Positions 1 to 8,115 of a stretch of DNA of 38,742 nucleotides are shown here, piece after piece. Each line of letters opens with the position of its first letter. Position 1 is the first letter of the stretch. The notes beneath the pieces were generated by a model. The model did not search any database. It was not told the origin of the DNA and saw only the letters and a list, made by a program, of their open reading frames with translations. Position numbers and translations under genes: made by a program. This stretch comes from an uncultured Actinomycetes bacterium. Lineage in GTDB: Bacteria; Actinomycetota; Coriobacteriia; Coriobacteriales; Atopobiaceae. Location: NCBI GenBank assembly GCA_900314685.1, contig OMWE01000028.1, positions 1-38,742 of the forward strand, in the 5' to 3' direction.

Positions 1-210
1 AGCTGGTGAGAGAAAAGCTGAAACGGTGGGGTAAGAGCCCACCAGCGTCGTGGCAACACGGCGGCTTGGCAAGCCCCTTCCGGAGCAAACGCAAATAGGG
101 GTGCTATGGGGTGGCCCGCCCCGCATCCGGGTTGCGCGCTAGAGGGCGTCGGCAACGGCGTCAGTAGATAAATGGTCGTCCACGACAGAACCCGGCTCAT
201 AGGCCCACTT
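1..210 (+). ncRNA. rnpB: RNase P RNA (rnpB), 3' part, cut by left window edge
   Basis: This is the catalytic RNA of ribonuclease P, which removes 5' leaders from pre-tRNAs. The plus strand shows the conserved bacterial class A landmarks in order: GGTAAGAGCCCACC near 31-44, GGAGCAAACGCAAATAGGGG near 81-100, then AGATAAATGGTCGTCCACG around 166-184 and ACAGAACCCGGCTCAT at 185-200. These match the E. coli-type RNA closely. The 5' third, including the P1 and P2 5' strands and the P4 5' strand, lies outside the window. The 3' end near 210 is an estimate. It is followed by a strong terminator and faces the 3' end of divIVA, so it is transcribed independently. Confidence 0.96.
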
Positions 211-229
211 CGCCTCTTACCTATGAGCA

Positions 230-265
230 GACCGCGGCGGGCACGGGTCCCGCCGCGGTCTTTTT
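230..265 (+). terminator. Intrinsic terminator of rnpB
   Basis: A perfect 12-bp GC-rich stem (GACCGCGGCGGG at 230-241 pairs with 249-260, 7-nt loop) is directly followed by TTTTT at 261-265. It sits just after the RNase P RNA in the correct orientation. On the minus strand the hairpin is not followed by a T tract, so it does not look like a divIVA terminator. Confidence 0.93.
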
Positions 266-314
266 GATTGCGTCTCTTACACGAGATGCGGTATCTGCCC
301 TTTGGAGACTTGCC

Positions 315-989
315 TTAGTCGAGGTCGCTGAAATCGTCGAAGGCGTGCGCCGCGGGAGCCGGGGCGACCGGCACGGCCTTCACCGTCGCGTTGACGTCGA
401 CGGCGGGAGCGGCGGGCTGGGGTGCCTGCGTATCGGAGCCGTTGGGCGACAGCAGGGTCTTGATCGGGAACTCGGCCGCGGCGTCGTCCATGTAGTGCTG
501 CAGGAGCTTCTTGTACTCGGAGCGGAAGCTCTCGCGGGACTGCTTGAGGCGGTCGATCTCGTCGAGCTCGTTCTGCTTTTCGGCCAACGCCTGACGGATG
601 ACCTCGCGGGCCTTCTGGTCGGCCTCGTTGCGGATGCTCTCGGCGGCCTCGCGGGCGTCGGCGACGATCTTGTCGGCGGACTGCTGGGCGACGATCAGCA
701 CGCGGGAGATCTGGTCCTCGGAGGCGGTGGAGGTGACCGGCGCCAGCGTGGGCGCGGGGGCGGCGGAGGCGTTCTCGAGCTGCGCCTCGAGGGAGGCGAC
801 CTGCGCCTGGGACTCGGCGAGCTGCTGCTCGGTGTTGGTCAGGCGGGCCTTGAGGTCGGCGATCTTGTTGAGCATCGCGTCGAGCTCGCCGGAGAGCTGG
901 TCAAGGAAGGCGTCGACCTCCTCGGGCTCGTAGCCCTTCTTGGAGGGAGAGAACGTGAGCTTTTCGATGTCTGCTGGGGTGATTGCCAT
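315..989 (-). CDS. divIVA: DivIVA-family polar/septal coiled-coil protein
   Basis: DivIVA (Wag31-like) binds curved membrane at septa and poles and guides cell-wall growth or septum placement. The 224-residue product has the N-terminal lipid-binding and crossover region (about residues 8-29, with GYEPEEVDAFLD at 19-30), a coiled coil at about 30-75, an Ala/Pro/Thr linker, a second long coiled coil at about 90-160, and an Ala/Pro-rich tail ending DDFSDLD. The ATG has AAAGGAAC 6-13 bases upstream. It is the last gene of the ftsZ-ylm-type string (pgeF, yggS, sepF, proC, yggT, divIVA). The yggT stop is 45 bp upstream, and minus-strand TATAAC/TATACT hexamers at 1034-1047 could give it an extra promoter, though no good -35 is visible. 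Family assignment is firm; the exact polar role is inferred. Confidence 0.95.
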   Translation of the reverse strand: MAITPADIEKLTFSPSKKGYEPEEVDAFLDQLSGELDAMLNKIADLKARLTNTEQQLAESQAQVASLEAQLENASAAPAPTLAPVTSTASEDQISRVLIVAQQSADKIVADAREAAESIRNEADQKAREVIRQALAEKQNELDEIDRLKQSRESFRSEYKKLLQHYMDDAAAEFPIKTLLSPNGSDTQAPQPAAPAVDVNATVKAVPVAPAPAAHAFDDFSDLD

Positions 990-1034
990 TTTTTGTTCCT
1001 TTCGTCGACCGCTGTGCTTCGTTTACAGCAGATG

Positions 1035-1304
1035 TTATAGAAGTATACCCACAATGGCCCGCCAAACGAACTCAAGGGCGAGCATCGCGATTGCTGGCGA
1101 AAAATCCATGCCCCCGAGCGGCGGTATGAGCCGTCGGAATAGCGAGAGGTACGGCTCGACGATCCTGCCGATCGCGGTGGCGATGTCCTCCATGAGGCCT
1201 CCCTGCCGGATCGGCACCCAGGTCAGCAGGCACCATACCACGATCAACAGCTCGTAGAAGTTGACGATGTAGTTCAAGAAGACGACCAGCTGGTACACCT
1301 GCAT
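1035..1304 (-). CDS. yggT: YggT/YlmG family integral membrane protein
   Basis: A small membrane protein (89 residues) with two hydrophobic helices, roughly residues 5-29 and 70-88, joined by a loop containing the family pattern IVEPYLSLFRRLIPP (48-62) and GGMDFSPAIA. YggT/YlmG proteins are found beside sepF and divIVA in Gram-positives and are linked to membrane organisation or division; the biochemical role is unknown. The ATG lies 5 bp after the proC stop and its GGAG is only 2-3 bases away, which is very tight. A GTG two codons later (1296-1298) has the same AGGAG at a normal 8-base spacing and could be the real start. The frame is open upstream through proC, so only the C-terminal 89 codons are taken as the gene. 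Confidence 0.9.
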   Translation of the reverse strand: MQVYQLVVFLNYIVNFYELLIVVWCLLTWVPIRQGGLMEDIATAIGRIVEPYLSLFRRLIPPLGGMDFSPAIAMLALEFVWRAIVGILL

Positions 1305-1309
1305 ATCTC

Positions 1310-2122
1310 CTATCCGGCCAGCTCGCGGGTGCGGTCGAGGCCTGCGTCCACGGCCTCGCCCACCGCAAAGAACATCTGGGTCTCCATGGCCTTGAGCGCC
1401 GCCGCCGTAGTGCCGCCGGGCGAGGTGACCTTCTCCATGTAGGCACGGGGATGCTCCCCCGAGGCCAAGAGCTGGTCGCACGCCCCGCGCATGGTGGTGA
1501 GCACCATCTCGCGGCAGTCCGCGGCGGGAAGCCCATGCTCCACGCCCGCGCGCGTGAGGTAGTCGACGAAAAGACCCACAAAGGCGGGTTCGCAGCCCAC
1601 CACCACGCTCTCGGCGTCCAGCTGGTCCTCTCGCATGAGCTTGGCAGACCCCAACGCGCCAAAGACCGCGAGCACCAGGTCCACGTCCTCCTGCGCGGCG
1701 CTGGCACCGGCGCACACGGCGGAGGCACCGGAGAGGACCTGCACGGGCAGGCAGGGCATGGCGCGCAGCACGCGCGAGGAGGGCAAGAGGCCCTCGAGCG
1801 TGGCCAGCGGTATGCCCGCCGCGATGGACACGACCGCGCGCCCGTCCAGACGGCCTGACAGATCCTCCACGACACCGGGCAGCACCTGCGGCTTGACCGC
1901 CAGCACCACCAGGTCGGGGTCGCCCTGCGCCAACATGACGGCGGAGTCCGTGTAGCAGGCTATGCCCAGCTCGCGCAGGGGCTCCATCTTGGCCTCGTGC
2001 GGGTTGGAGACCATGACCTGGCCGGCCTCGGCCGCGCCGGAGCGCACCAGGCCGGCAGCCACCGCCCCGCCCATGGAGCCTGCGCCTATGACCGCGATTC
2101 TCTGGGAGATCCTCTGTGCCAT
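1310..2122 (-). CDS. proC: Pyrroline-5-carboxylate reductase
   Basis: ProC reduces 1-pyrroline-5-carboxylate to L-proline with NAD(P)H in the cytosol. The 270-residue protein starts with a Rossmann fold (IAVIGAGSMGGAVAAGL, residues 9-25) and carries the ProC signature near the C-terminus (EKVTSPGGTTAAAL, about 231-244), which forms the substrate pocket. Length is normal for the family. It starts 4 bp after the sepF stop and is followed after 5 bp by yggT, so it is co-transcribed with division genes. Placement of proC between sepF and yggT is common in actinobacteria and some Firmicutes. A GGAG 12 bases upstream of the ATG, inside the end of sepF, is the likely ribosome site. Confidence 0.95.
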   Translation of the reverse strand: MAQRISQRIAVIGAGSMGGAVAAGLVRSGAAEAGQVMVSNPHEAKMEPLRELGIACYTDSAVMLAQGDPDLVVLAVKPQVLPGVVEDLSGRLDGRAVVSIAAGIPLATLEGLLPSSRVLRAMPCLPVQVLSGASAVCAGASAAQEDVDLVLAVFGALGSAKLMREDQLDAESVVVGCEPAFVGLFVDYLTRAGVEHGLPAADCREMVLTTMRGACDQLLASGEHPRAYMEKVTSPGGTTAAALKAMETQMFFAVGEAVDAGLDRTRELAG

Positions 2123-2126
2123 TGCG

Positions 2127-2834
2127 CTAGCGCTCCAGATCGCCGTCGGCGATGAGCTTGTCGATGTCGGCGTCGGTCAGCTCGATGTCCTTGGGCAGGA
2201 CGACGAACACGCGGTCGCCCAGCTCCTGGACCGCGCCGCCGATACCGGTGGCGAGGCCGAAGCAAAAGTCGAGGATGCGCTTGGCGGCGTCGATGTTGGT
2301 GTTGCGGAAGACCAGCACGACCGGCTGGTTGGTGCGGACGCGGCGGATGACCATCTGCACGTCGTCGTAGGCGGCGGGCTTGAGGACGTACGGGGGCAGC
2401 GTGTGGCCGGAGCGCGGGATGGGGCGGCCGCCGATGTCACCGGGGGTCACGTTGCGCTGCGGCTCCTCGTCGTAGGTGTCGCGGCGGTCGCGGTCGGTGT
2501 CGTAGGCGGCAGAGCCGTAGCCCGCGCCGTACGAGCTCTGGCGGGCGGTGGAATCGCTCACGCCGGTCGAACGGTAGCCCTGGGCTGCGGTGCCGTAGCC
2601 GGCTGTAGGAGCGGCCTGCGCCGCGGGTTGCTGGGTGCTGACGGGACGGCCGGAGCGCGTGTAGACCGAGACGCTCTCGGGCTCGGTGCGGCGCGAGTTG
2701 CCCAGCAGCGTGGTGCGCTCGGGCTCCGCGGGTGCCTCGTCCTCGTAGTAGCCGTCGTCGTAATCCTGATCGTCGTAGTAGTCGTCATCCCCGCGACCCG
2801 AGAACCTGTCCCTCAGGTTGTCAAACAGACCCAT
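2127..2834 (-). CDS. sepF: SepF, membrane anchor of FtsZ
   Basis: SepF polymerises, binds membrane through an N-terminal amphipathic helix and tethers FtsZ; it replaces FtsA in bacteria lacking it, and no ftsA is seen in this cluster. The 235-residue protein starts MGLFDNLRDRF (membrane helix), continues with an acidic, Asp/Tyr-rich segment and a low-complexity Gln/Ala/Gly/Ser/Tyr linker to about residue 135, and ends in the SepF core (DVQMVIRRVRTNQPVVLVFR, then FGLATGIGGAVQELGDRVFVVLP). The ATG at 2832-2834 is chosen because AAAGG stands 7-8 bases upstream; an in-frame GTG five codons earlier overlaps that site. The gene lies between yggS and proC. Confidence 0.95.
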   Translation of the reverse strand: MGLFDNLRDRFSGRGDDDYYDDQDYDDGYYEDEAPAEPERTTLLGNSRRTEPESVSVYTRSGRPVSTQQPAAQAAPTAGYGTAAQGYRSTGVSDSTARQSSYGAGYGSAAYDTDRDRRDTYDEEPQRNVTPGDIGGRPIPRSGHTLPPYVLKPAAYDDVQMVIRRVRTNQPVVLVFRNTNIDAAKRILDFCFGLATGIGGAVQELGDRVFVVLPKDIELTDADIDKLIADGDLER

Positions 2835-2888
2835 GTCAGTACCTTTCACTCAGGCGGCTCTCGCCGCGTGTCCCCAGTAGTGGATAAA

Positions 2889-3644
2889 TCAAACCAGCCG
2901 ATGGCCGGGGTCGAAAACGACGCGGCCGAGCCTCAGCAGGGTCGAGCCCTCCTCGACCGCGATCGGGAAATCGTCGCTCATGCCGCAGGACAGCACGTCA
3001 AGCGCCAGCCCTGTGCGCATGCGCAGGTCCTCCGCCAGCTCGCGCAGGCCCGAGAACGTCCTGCGGGCCATGTCGGGGTCCCCCGCCGGCGCCATGGTCA
3101 TCAGGCCGCGCAGGTCGAGCCCGGGCAGCGAGAGCACGTCTTCCACGGACTCCCTCGCCTCGTCGGGCGAGAACCCAGACTTGGACTCCTCCCCCGACAC
3201 GTTGACCTCCAGCAGCGCCGGCACCGTGATGCCGCGGGCGTCGGCGCGCTTGGATATGGCCGCAGCCAGGTGCAGCGACGAGACCGAGTGGACGAGCACG
3301 GGCTCGGACTCGAGGACCTGGTTGATCTTGTTGGTCTGCAGATTGCCAATCATATGGAACCGCACGTCGGCCATCTCGGGATACGCCGCGCACCCGGTGA
3401 CCTTGCGCTTGAGCTCCTGCGGACGGTTCTCGCCGAAGCTGTGCCAGCCCGCCTGCCAGGCGAGCCTCACGGCAGGCACGTCCACGGTCTTGGAGACGGC
3501 GATCGCGCCGACCTCGTCGGCGCTGCGGCCGGCACGCGCGGCAGCCTCCCTCACGCGGCCCAGAATCTCGGCGCGGCGCTGCTGCAGAAACCGCAGGTAA
3601 CCGTCGGGCGTCTGTGCGGCGGTGTCGTGCGTCTGATCACTCAT
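2889..3644 (-). CDS. yggS: YggS/YlmE family PLP-binding protein (PLP homeostasis)
   Basis: This is the fold-III PLP-carrier family (PLPHP) that keeps free pyridoxal phosphate and amino/keto acid pools in balance; no classical enzyme activity is known. The 251-residue protein has the PLP-lysine motif AIAVSKT with Lys52, the family block FGENRPQELKRK (about 70-81), HMIGNLQTNK, EVNVSGEESKSGF, and the phosphate-binding end LSCGMSDDFPIAVEEGSTLLRLG. A purine-rich GAAGGGGG lies about 10 bases before the ATG. It sits between pgeF and sepF, as ylmE does in Firmicutes. Confidence 0.95.
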   Translation of the reverse strand: MSDQTHDTAAQTPDGYLRFLQQRRAEILGRVREAAARAGRSADEVGAIAVSKTVDVPAVRLAWQAGWHSFGENRPQELKRKVTGCAAYPEMADVRFHMIGNLQTNKINQVLESEPVLVHSVSSLHLAAAISKRADARGITVPALLEVNVSGEESKSGFSPDEARESVEDVLSLPGLDLRGLMTMAPAGDPDMARRTFSGLRELAEDLRMRTGLALDVLSCGMSDDFPIAVEEGSTLLRLGRVVFDPGHRLV

Positions 3645-3671
3645 GCAAAGAACCCCCTTCCGGTTCGGCGC

Positions 3672-4484
3672 CTACACGGCACCAGACGGTCGGAACGCGA
3701 GGGCGCCGTGCCTGCCGCACATGCCCTCGGCCCTATACGAATAAAAACGGTCCGTGTTGCCGGCGGTCGAGTCGTCGCACGAGGCGACCTGCCCCTCCCC
3801 CACACCGACCTCTGCGAGCGCCGCGCGCACGCAGTACCCCAGGTCCAGGCGGTTGCCGTCCCGCACGCACTCGGGACCGAACCCGTCGGCGAAATGCCGC
3901 GCGAGCTCGGGAGAGACCTCGTAGTCCCCCACCCCGATGTGCGGCCCGATGTAGGCGAGTGCCTGGGACGCCTCCGCGCCGGTTTCAGCGAGCAGGATGC
4001 GCGCCGCCTTTGCGGCGATGCGCGCGTCGGTCCCCCGCCAGCCCGAATGCACGACGGCGAAGCCCCCCGGCGCAACCAGGACGACGGGCACGCAGTCCGC
4101 GTAGCACAGCAGCACGGGGACGTCCGTCGCGAGGCACACGACCGCGTCGGCGCCCTCCCGTGCCTGGCGGCGGGCCGCCGCGACAGCCGCGTCGGTCCCC
4201 TCCCGCACCACAACGACCTCGTCGCCGTGCACCTGGCGCGGATTCACGAGCCTTTCCGCACAGGCGCCGGCACCGATCGCGTCGAGCGCGCGACGGCGGT
4301 TCGCGGCCACATCCTCGGCCCTGTCGCCGCAGGCGTCACCGAGGTTCAGCGACGCGTAGGGAGCGGCGGAGACACCGCCCGTGCGCTCCGTGAATGCGAG
4401 CGTGACCCCGCACGGGCGCTCCGCGTCCGCAAGCAGGGTCACGCCGTTCGATTCGCAACGGGTGATCGAAGGAAGAAATCCCAT
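3672..4484 (-). CDS. pgeF: PgeF/YlmD (YfiH) laccase-domain purine nucleoside phosphorylase-like protein
   Basis: Members of this family (YfiH/YlmD, formerly 'multicopper polyphenol oxidase') bind zinc; some act on purine nucleosides, and E. coli YfiH has been linked to cell-wall precursor quality control. The 270-residue protein has the expected metal or active-site residues: His in NPRQVHGDEV, Cys in LLCYADCVPVVL and His in VVHSGWRGT, plus YIGPHIG and the C-terminal DDSTAGNTDRFYSYRAEG. The reading frame is open far into ftsZ, but the family N-terminus and the AGGG 8-9 bases upstream favour the ATG at 4482-4484, ten bases after the ftsZ stop. It is the first gene of the ylm-like string after ftsZ. 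Which reaction it performs here is unknown. Confidence 0.93.
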   Translation of the reverse strand: MGFLPSITRCESNGVTLLADAERPCGVTLAFTERTGGVSAAPYASLNLGDACGDRAEDVAANRRRALDAIGAGACAERLVNPRQVHGDEVVVVREGTDAAVAAARRQAREGADAVVCLATDVPVLLCYADCVPVVLVAPGGFAVVHSGWRGTDARIAAKAARILLAETGAEASQALAYIGPHIGVGDYEVSPELARHFADGFGPECVRDGNRLDLGYCVRAALAEVGVGEGQVASCDDSTAGNTDRFYSYRAEGMCGRHGALAFRPSGAV

Positions 4485-4494
4485 GCCAGATACC

Positions 4495-5613
4495 CTAGAT
4501 ACGGCTGTTCCTGAGGAACTCGGGGATATCGAGGGCCTTGTTGGCGTTGGACTGCTGCGACTGCGACGGGCGCTTGGCGTCAGACGCCTGGCGGGAGTTG
4601 GACGGGCGCTTGATCGACAGCGGATCGCGATCGAAGGACGGCAGCTCCGCCTGGACGTTGCCCTCGTTGAAGCCGGTCGCGATGACCGTGACGCGCACCT
4701 GGTCGCCCAGGCTCTCGTCGATGACGGTACCGAAGATGAGGTTGGCGTCCGGGTCGACGCTGCGAGAGATGAGGTCGGCGGCGTCGTTGATCTCCTGGAT
4801 ACCGAGTTCCTTGTTGCCGGCGATGGACAGCAGGACGCGCGTCGCGCCGTCGATCGAGGTCTCGAGGAGGTCGGAGGTGATGGCCTGCTGGGCGGCGTCG
4901 ACGGCACGGTTGTCGCCGGAGGCAACGCCCACGCCCATCATCGCGGTACCGGCGCCCTTCATGACCGTGGTGACGTCCGCGAAGTCGAGGTTGATCAGGC
5001 CGGGGATGGTGATGAGGTCGGTGATGCCCTGCGTGCCTTCGCACAGGACCTCGTCGGCCATGCTGAAGGCCTCGAGCATCGTGATCTTGTTGTTGTTCTT
5101 GATGAGGTTCTCGTTGGGGATCACGATCAGCGTGTCGACGCTCTCGGAGAGGGTCTGGATGCCCTCGGCGGCGTTGCGCTGGCGCTTGCCGTTCTCAAAG
5201 TTGAAGGGCTTGGTCACGACGCCGACCGTCAGCGCGCCCACGTCGTTGCGGGCGATGTCGGCCACGACCGGGGCAGCGCCCGTGCCGGTGCCGCCGCCCT
5301 CGCCCGCCGCAATGAAGACCATGTCCGCACCGGCCAGTGCGGCCTTGATGTCGTCGCGGGAGTCCTCGGCGGCCTCCTGGCCGACCTCGGGGTTTGCGCC
5401 GGCGCCGAGGCCCTTGGTGATGTCGGCACCGATATGGACCTTGATATCAGCTTCGGAGATCGCGAGCGCCTGGGCGTCGGTATTGATGGCGACGAACTCC
5501 ACGCCCCGGATGCCCTCTTCGATCATGCGGTTGACGGCGTTGGTGCCGCCGCCGCCGACACCGACCACCTTGATGACTGCAAGGTAGTTGCTGAGGTTGT
5601 CGTCGTTTACCAT
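4495..5613 (-). CDS. ftsZ: Cell division GTPase FtsZ
   Basis: FtsZ is the tubulin-like GTPase that forms the Z ring at midcell. The 372-residue protein shows [11 protein letters not shown] (18-28), the GGGTGTG loop (107-113), the synergy-loop motif NLDFADV (208-214), a variable linker, and the C-terminal peptide [12 protein letters not shown] that binds SepF or other partners. The ATG at 5611-5613 has a near-perfect AGGAGGT seven bases upstream; the frame extends 30 codons further without family support. It lies at the end of the dcw cluster after a 290-bp gap, so it very likely has its own promoter. pgeF begins ten bases after its stop. Confidence 0.98.
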   Translation of the reverse strand: MVNDDNLSNYLAVIKVVGVGGGGTNAVNRMIEEGIRGVEFVAINTDAQALAISEADIKVHIGADITKGLGAGANPEVGQEAAEDSRDDIKAALAGADMVFIAAGEGGGTGTGAAPVVADIARNDVGALTVGVVTKPFNFENGKRQRNAAEGIQTLSESVDTLIVIPNENLIKNNNKITMLEAFSMADEVLCEGTQGITDLITIPGLINLDFADVTTVMKGAGTAMMGVGVASGDNRAVDAAQQAITSDLLETSIDGATRVLLSIAGNKELGIQEINDAADLISRSVDPDANLIFGTVIDESLGDQVRVTVIATGFNEGNVQAELPSFDRDPLSIKRPSNSRQASDAKRPSQSQQSNANKALDIPEFLRNSRI

Positions 5614-5716
5614 TGTTGGACCTCCTGTTGCTGTTTCGTCCTTACGTATAATTGTTGCGTGCGTGGTGCGTTTGCCTGCGAAAGTACTGCGCCGTTTTGC
5701 CATCTCAGAACCCTAA

Positions 5717-5860
5717 ACCTCAAGTTGACCTCGATGTTTATCCCAAAGCGCGTAATACTTGCACAAGTTGGAGTCCGCTGTCAACAAAAAATTGTGAATT
5801 GTGATTTTCGCAGGTAAACGGCATCAATCGGCGTCTCGAATACCTCAAGTTGTACTTGAG
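5717..5860 (-). promoter_or_regulatory. Upstream regulatory region of ftsZ with repeated CAAGTTG motifs
   Basis: The 290-bp gap between ftsQ and ftsZ (5614-5903) has no gene. It holds three copies of CAAGTTG (5721-5727, 5764-5770, 5846-5852), two within the identical 11-mer ACCTCAAGTTG (5717-5727, 5842-5852). The copy farthest from ftsZ is part of a 17-bp palindrome, CTCAAGT-TGT-ACTTGAG (5844-5860), and the middle one is part of ACTTG-TG-CAAGT on the minus strand. A minus-strand TTGACA lies at 5779-5784; hexamers AAGTAT (18-bp spacer) or TATTAC (21-bp spacer) follow it. Long spacers over palindromes are typical of MerR-type promoters. The repeats are directly visible; their role as operator is inference. 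Confidence 0.5.
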
Positions 5861-5903
5861 CTTTATTGCATATAGACGGCGCCGGATAGCTCATGGGGCG
5901 CAG

Positions 5904-7190
5904 TCAGGCGGCTGAGCCTTCAACGTCTCCGGCACCGGTGCCGCCCGTCACATCCTCGCTGTCGATGGCCCGGTAGGATGGGTTCGAGGGCACGCGTACG
6001 TTGATGTACGTGACGCGGTGCGGATACTTGTCGAGTATCGAGCGGACCGCGGTCTCCTTGGACGCGATGTCCGTCGCCGACCCCAGGGACACGGTGACCC
6101 CGTTGTCCAGGATGCATGAGATGCTCGTCGCGCTCGAGGCGGAGTAGCTCACGACCTGTGACGAGAAGTTGGAGGAAAAGTCCGACTGGAACTCGGCAAC
6201 CGCGAGCAGCGACTCGTCGGTGACCTTGGCACCCGCCACCGGGCTCACGCTCGCGGGCGAATCCGTCACAAGCAGCGCGCCCAGCTCCTGCGCCTTGGCC
6301 AGGGCGACGGCGTTGGAGTCCTGGTCCTCGGGCACGTCGATCGAGATGGGCTCGATCCAGACATCGCCCTCCCCCAGGCACCAGACAACATCGCCCGAAT
6401 TCATCACGACGAGCGCCTCGACCTTGCGCTCCTTCACGGTGATCTCCAGGGTGTCGGGGAACTTGCGGTGCAGGTGCACCTCCTCCACCCAGGGGTTGCG
6501 CATGACCGCCTCGGACACCGCGCCCTCGTCGACGTTGAGCAGCGTAGAGCCCTCGGGGACGTTCGCGAGCTTGACGAGCGTCTCCTTGGTCACATGGTCG
6601 GACGCAACCGCCGTCACGTTCTCGATGGTAAACGCCGGCGTCTGCGAGAGGACGAGGATGACGACCGCGGCCACGGCGATGAGCGCTGCCATGACCGCAG
6701 CACCGATGGCGATCTGACGGAAGGGCAGGCTGCTGCCCTCCTTGCCGCCCGAGCGCCGTTCCGCCCGCCTCTGCTGGGGCGTGGGCGCCAGGAAGGGAGG
6801 GGTCTTTGCGGTCGCAGGCGCGGGGTTCGCGACCTGCTTCTTGGCGCCAAAGGGCAGGCGGACGCGCCCTTCTTTGCCCTTGGCGAACTGCGGGACCTTG
6901 TGCCCGTCCGTCTTGCCCGCAATACGCGGCGTCGGCGCCGCTTTGGGGCTCGGCTTGGGTTTGGGGGCCGCCTTGGGCTTCGGCGTCGGCGTGAGGGCTT
7001 CGAGCTTGGGCTTCACGGGTTTGGGGGTGCGGGCGGATAGGCCCGTCTTCGGCATCGACGGACTCGATGCGCGACGCACCGGCGCAGGGCGCGAGGCCCC
7101 CGTCGCGGGACGCGACGGGCGCGGCGTCGGGGCGGGACGTCCCGCACCCTGGCGCTTCGTGGGCTTTCTGCGCTGTCCGTCGTTTGCCAT
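5904..7190 (-). CDS. ftsQ: FtsQ/DivIB-type division protein with POTRA domain
   Basis: FtsQ is the bitopic divisome protein that with FtsL and FtsB (not identified in this window) activates septal wall synthesis. The 428-residue protein has an unusually long cytoplasmic N-terminus (about 155 residues, rich in Pro, Ala, Arg and Lys), one transmembrane helix at about 160-182, then the POTRA domain at about 185-256 (FTIENVTAV, ANVPEGSTLLNVD, NPWVEEVHLHRKFPDTLEI, VKERKVEALV), and a C-terminal beta domain. AGGA lies four bases before the ATG, within the last bases of murB. The gene follows murB by ten bases and is upstream of ftsZ, as in other dcw clusters. The acidic-Gly C-terminal tail is not conserved. 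Confidence 0.93.
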   Translation of the reverse strand: MANDGQRRKPTKRQGAGRPAPTPRPSRPATGASRPAPVRRASSPSMPKTGLSARTPKPVKPKLEALTPTPKPKAAPKPKPSPKAAPTPRIAGKTDGHKVPQFAKGKEGRVRLPFGAKKQVANPAPATAKTPPFLAPTPQQRRAERRSGGKEGSSLPFRQIAIGAAVMAALIAVAAVVILVLSQTPAFTIENVTAVASDHVTKETLVKLANVPEGSTLLNVDEGAVSEAVMRNPWVEEVHLHRKFPDTLEITVKERKVEALVVMNSGDVVWCLGEGDVWIEPISIDVPEDQDSNAVALAKAQELGALLVTDSPASVSPVAGAKVTDESLLAVAEFQSDFSSNFSSQVVSYSASSATSISCILDNGVTVSLGSATDIASKETAVRSILDKYPHRVTYINVRVPSNPSYRAIDSEDVTGGTGAGDVEGSAA

Positions 7191-7200
7191 GGGATCCTGC

Positions 7201-8115
7201 TTACTCCTCGAAACCGAGGAGCTTGACCTCGGGCGTCAGATCGATGTCGTACGCCGCCTTGACCTCGTCGTGCATGCGCCGCATGCAGGTGACGACGTCC
7301 TGGGCCGAGGCGCCGGAGCGGTTAACGATGAAATTGGCGTGCTTGTCGGAGATCTGCGCTCCCCCGACGGTCAGCCCCGCCAGGCCGCATTCCTCCACGA
7401 GCCTGCCGGCCGATGCCTTGGGCGGGTTGCGAAAGACGGACCCGCAGCTCGGCAGCCCCATGGGCTGACGCAACCTGCGGCGCGCGAGACGCGACTCCAT
7501 CTCCGTCGCGATGGCCTGCCTGTCGGCGGGCGTGAGCGCAAAGGCAGCCTCGAGGATGACCTCGTCGGCGGGCAGCGAGCACCAGCGGTAGTCCCACTCG
7601 ATGTCGGTCCCCTGATAGCGCCGCATGCCTTCGCGCGGCTTCACGGTGACGACCGAACTCACGCGTGCGCCAATCCACTCGTAGCGCATGCCCGCGTTCA
7701 TGGAGACGGCGCCGCCGACCGTACCGGGCACGCCCGTCAGCATCTCGAGCCCCGAGAGGCCCGCCTGCTGCGCCTGCGCCACCAGCCTGGTGAGCAGCGC
7801 GCCGGCGCCCGCAGTCACCAGACCGTCCTCCCCGACGTCGATGCGCGTGAACTCGCGGCCGAGCTTGATGACGCAGCCGCGGTACCCCGCGTCGGACACC
7901 AGCACGTTGGAGCCGCGCCCGAGGACGGCCCAGGGCACACCCTCCCGCCCGAGGATCTCGAAAGTACGGGTCAGCGCCTGGTAGTTGCGCGGTATCACAA
8001 AGAGGTCCGCCGGCCCGCCGATGCGGTAGGTCGTCCTGTGGGAGAGCTTCTCCCCCCGGATGACCTCCGCGTCGACCTTGCCGGAGAGCTCCATGTAGGC
8101 GTTGAAGACGCTCAC
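7201..8115 (-). CDS. murB: UDP-N-acetylenolpyruvoylglucosamine reductase, type II-like
   Basis: MurB uses NADPH and FAD to reduce enolpyruvyl-UDP-GlcNAc to UDP-MurNAc, the first sugar step specific to peptidoglycan. The 304-residue protein has the FAD-binding blocks TTYRIGGPAD (28-37), LGRGSNVLVSD (65-75), GVPGTVGGAVSMNAG (128-142), the catalytic serine in SCGSVFRNP (Ser226 in GSVF), and catalytic Glu296 in PEVKLLG. Size and the GSVFRNP form fit the shorter type II enzymes of Gram-positives. The start is GTG immediately following the murC TAG (TAGGTG), so the two are translationally coupled. ftsQ follows after ten bases. Confidence 0.97.
   Translation of the reverse strand: MSVFNAYMELSGKVDAEVIRGEKLSHRTTYRIGGPADLFVIPRNYQALTRTFEILGREGVPWAVLGRGSNVLVSDAGYRGCVIKLGREFTRIDVGEDGLVTAGAGALLTRLVAQAQQAGLSGLEMLTGVPGTVGGAVSMNAGMRYEWIGARVSSVVTVKPREGMRRYQGTDIEWDYRWCSLPADEVILEAAFALTPADRQAIATEMESRLARRRLRQPMGLPSCGSVFRNPPKASAGRLVEECGLAGLTVGGAQISDKHANFIVNRSGASAQDVVTCMRRMHDEVKAAYDIDLTPEVKLLGFEE

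Noticed and set aside
1035..1715. 226-codon frame as a longer yggT
   Set aside because: The first 137 codons are an alternative frame of proC without hydrophobic character; the family protein is only the last 89 codons.
1962..4514. 850-codon plus-strand open frame across proC, sepF, yggS and pgeF
   Set aside because: It is antisense to four well-supported genes, lacks recognisable domains, and such long frames arise from third-position GC bias.
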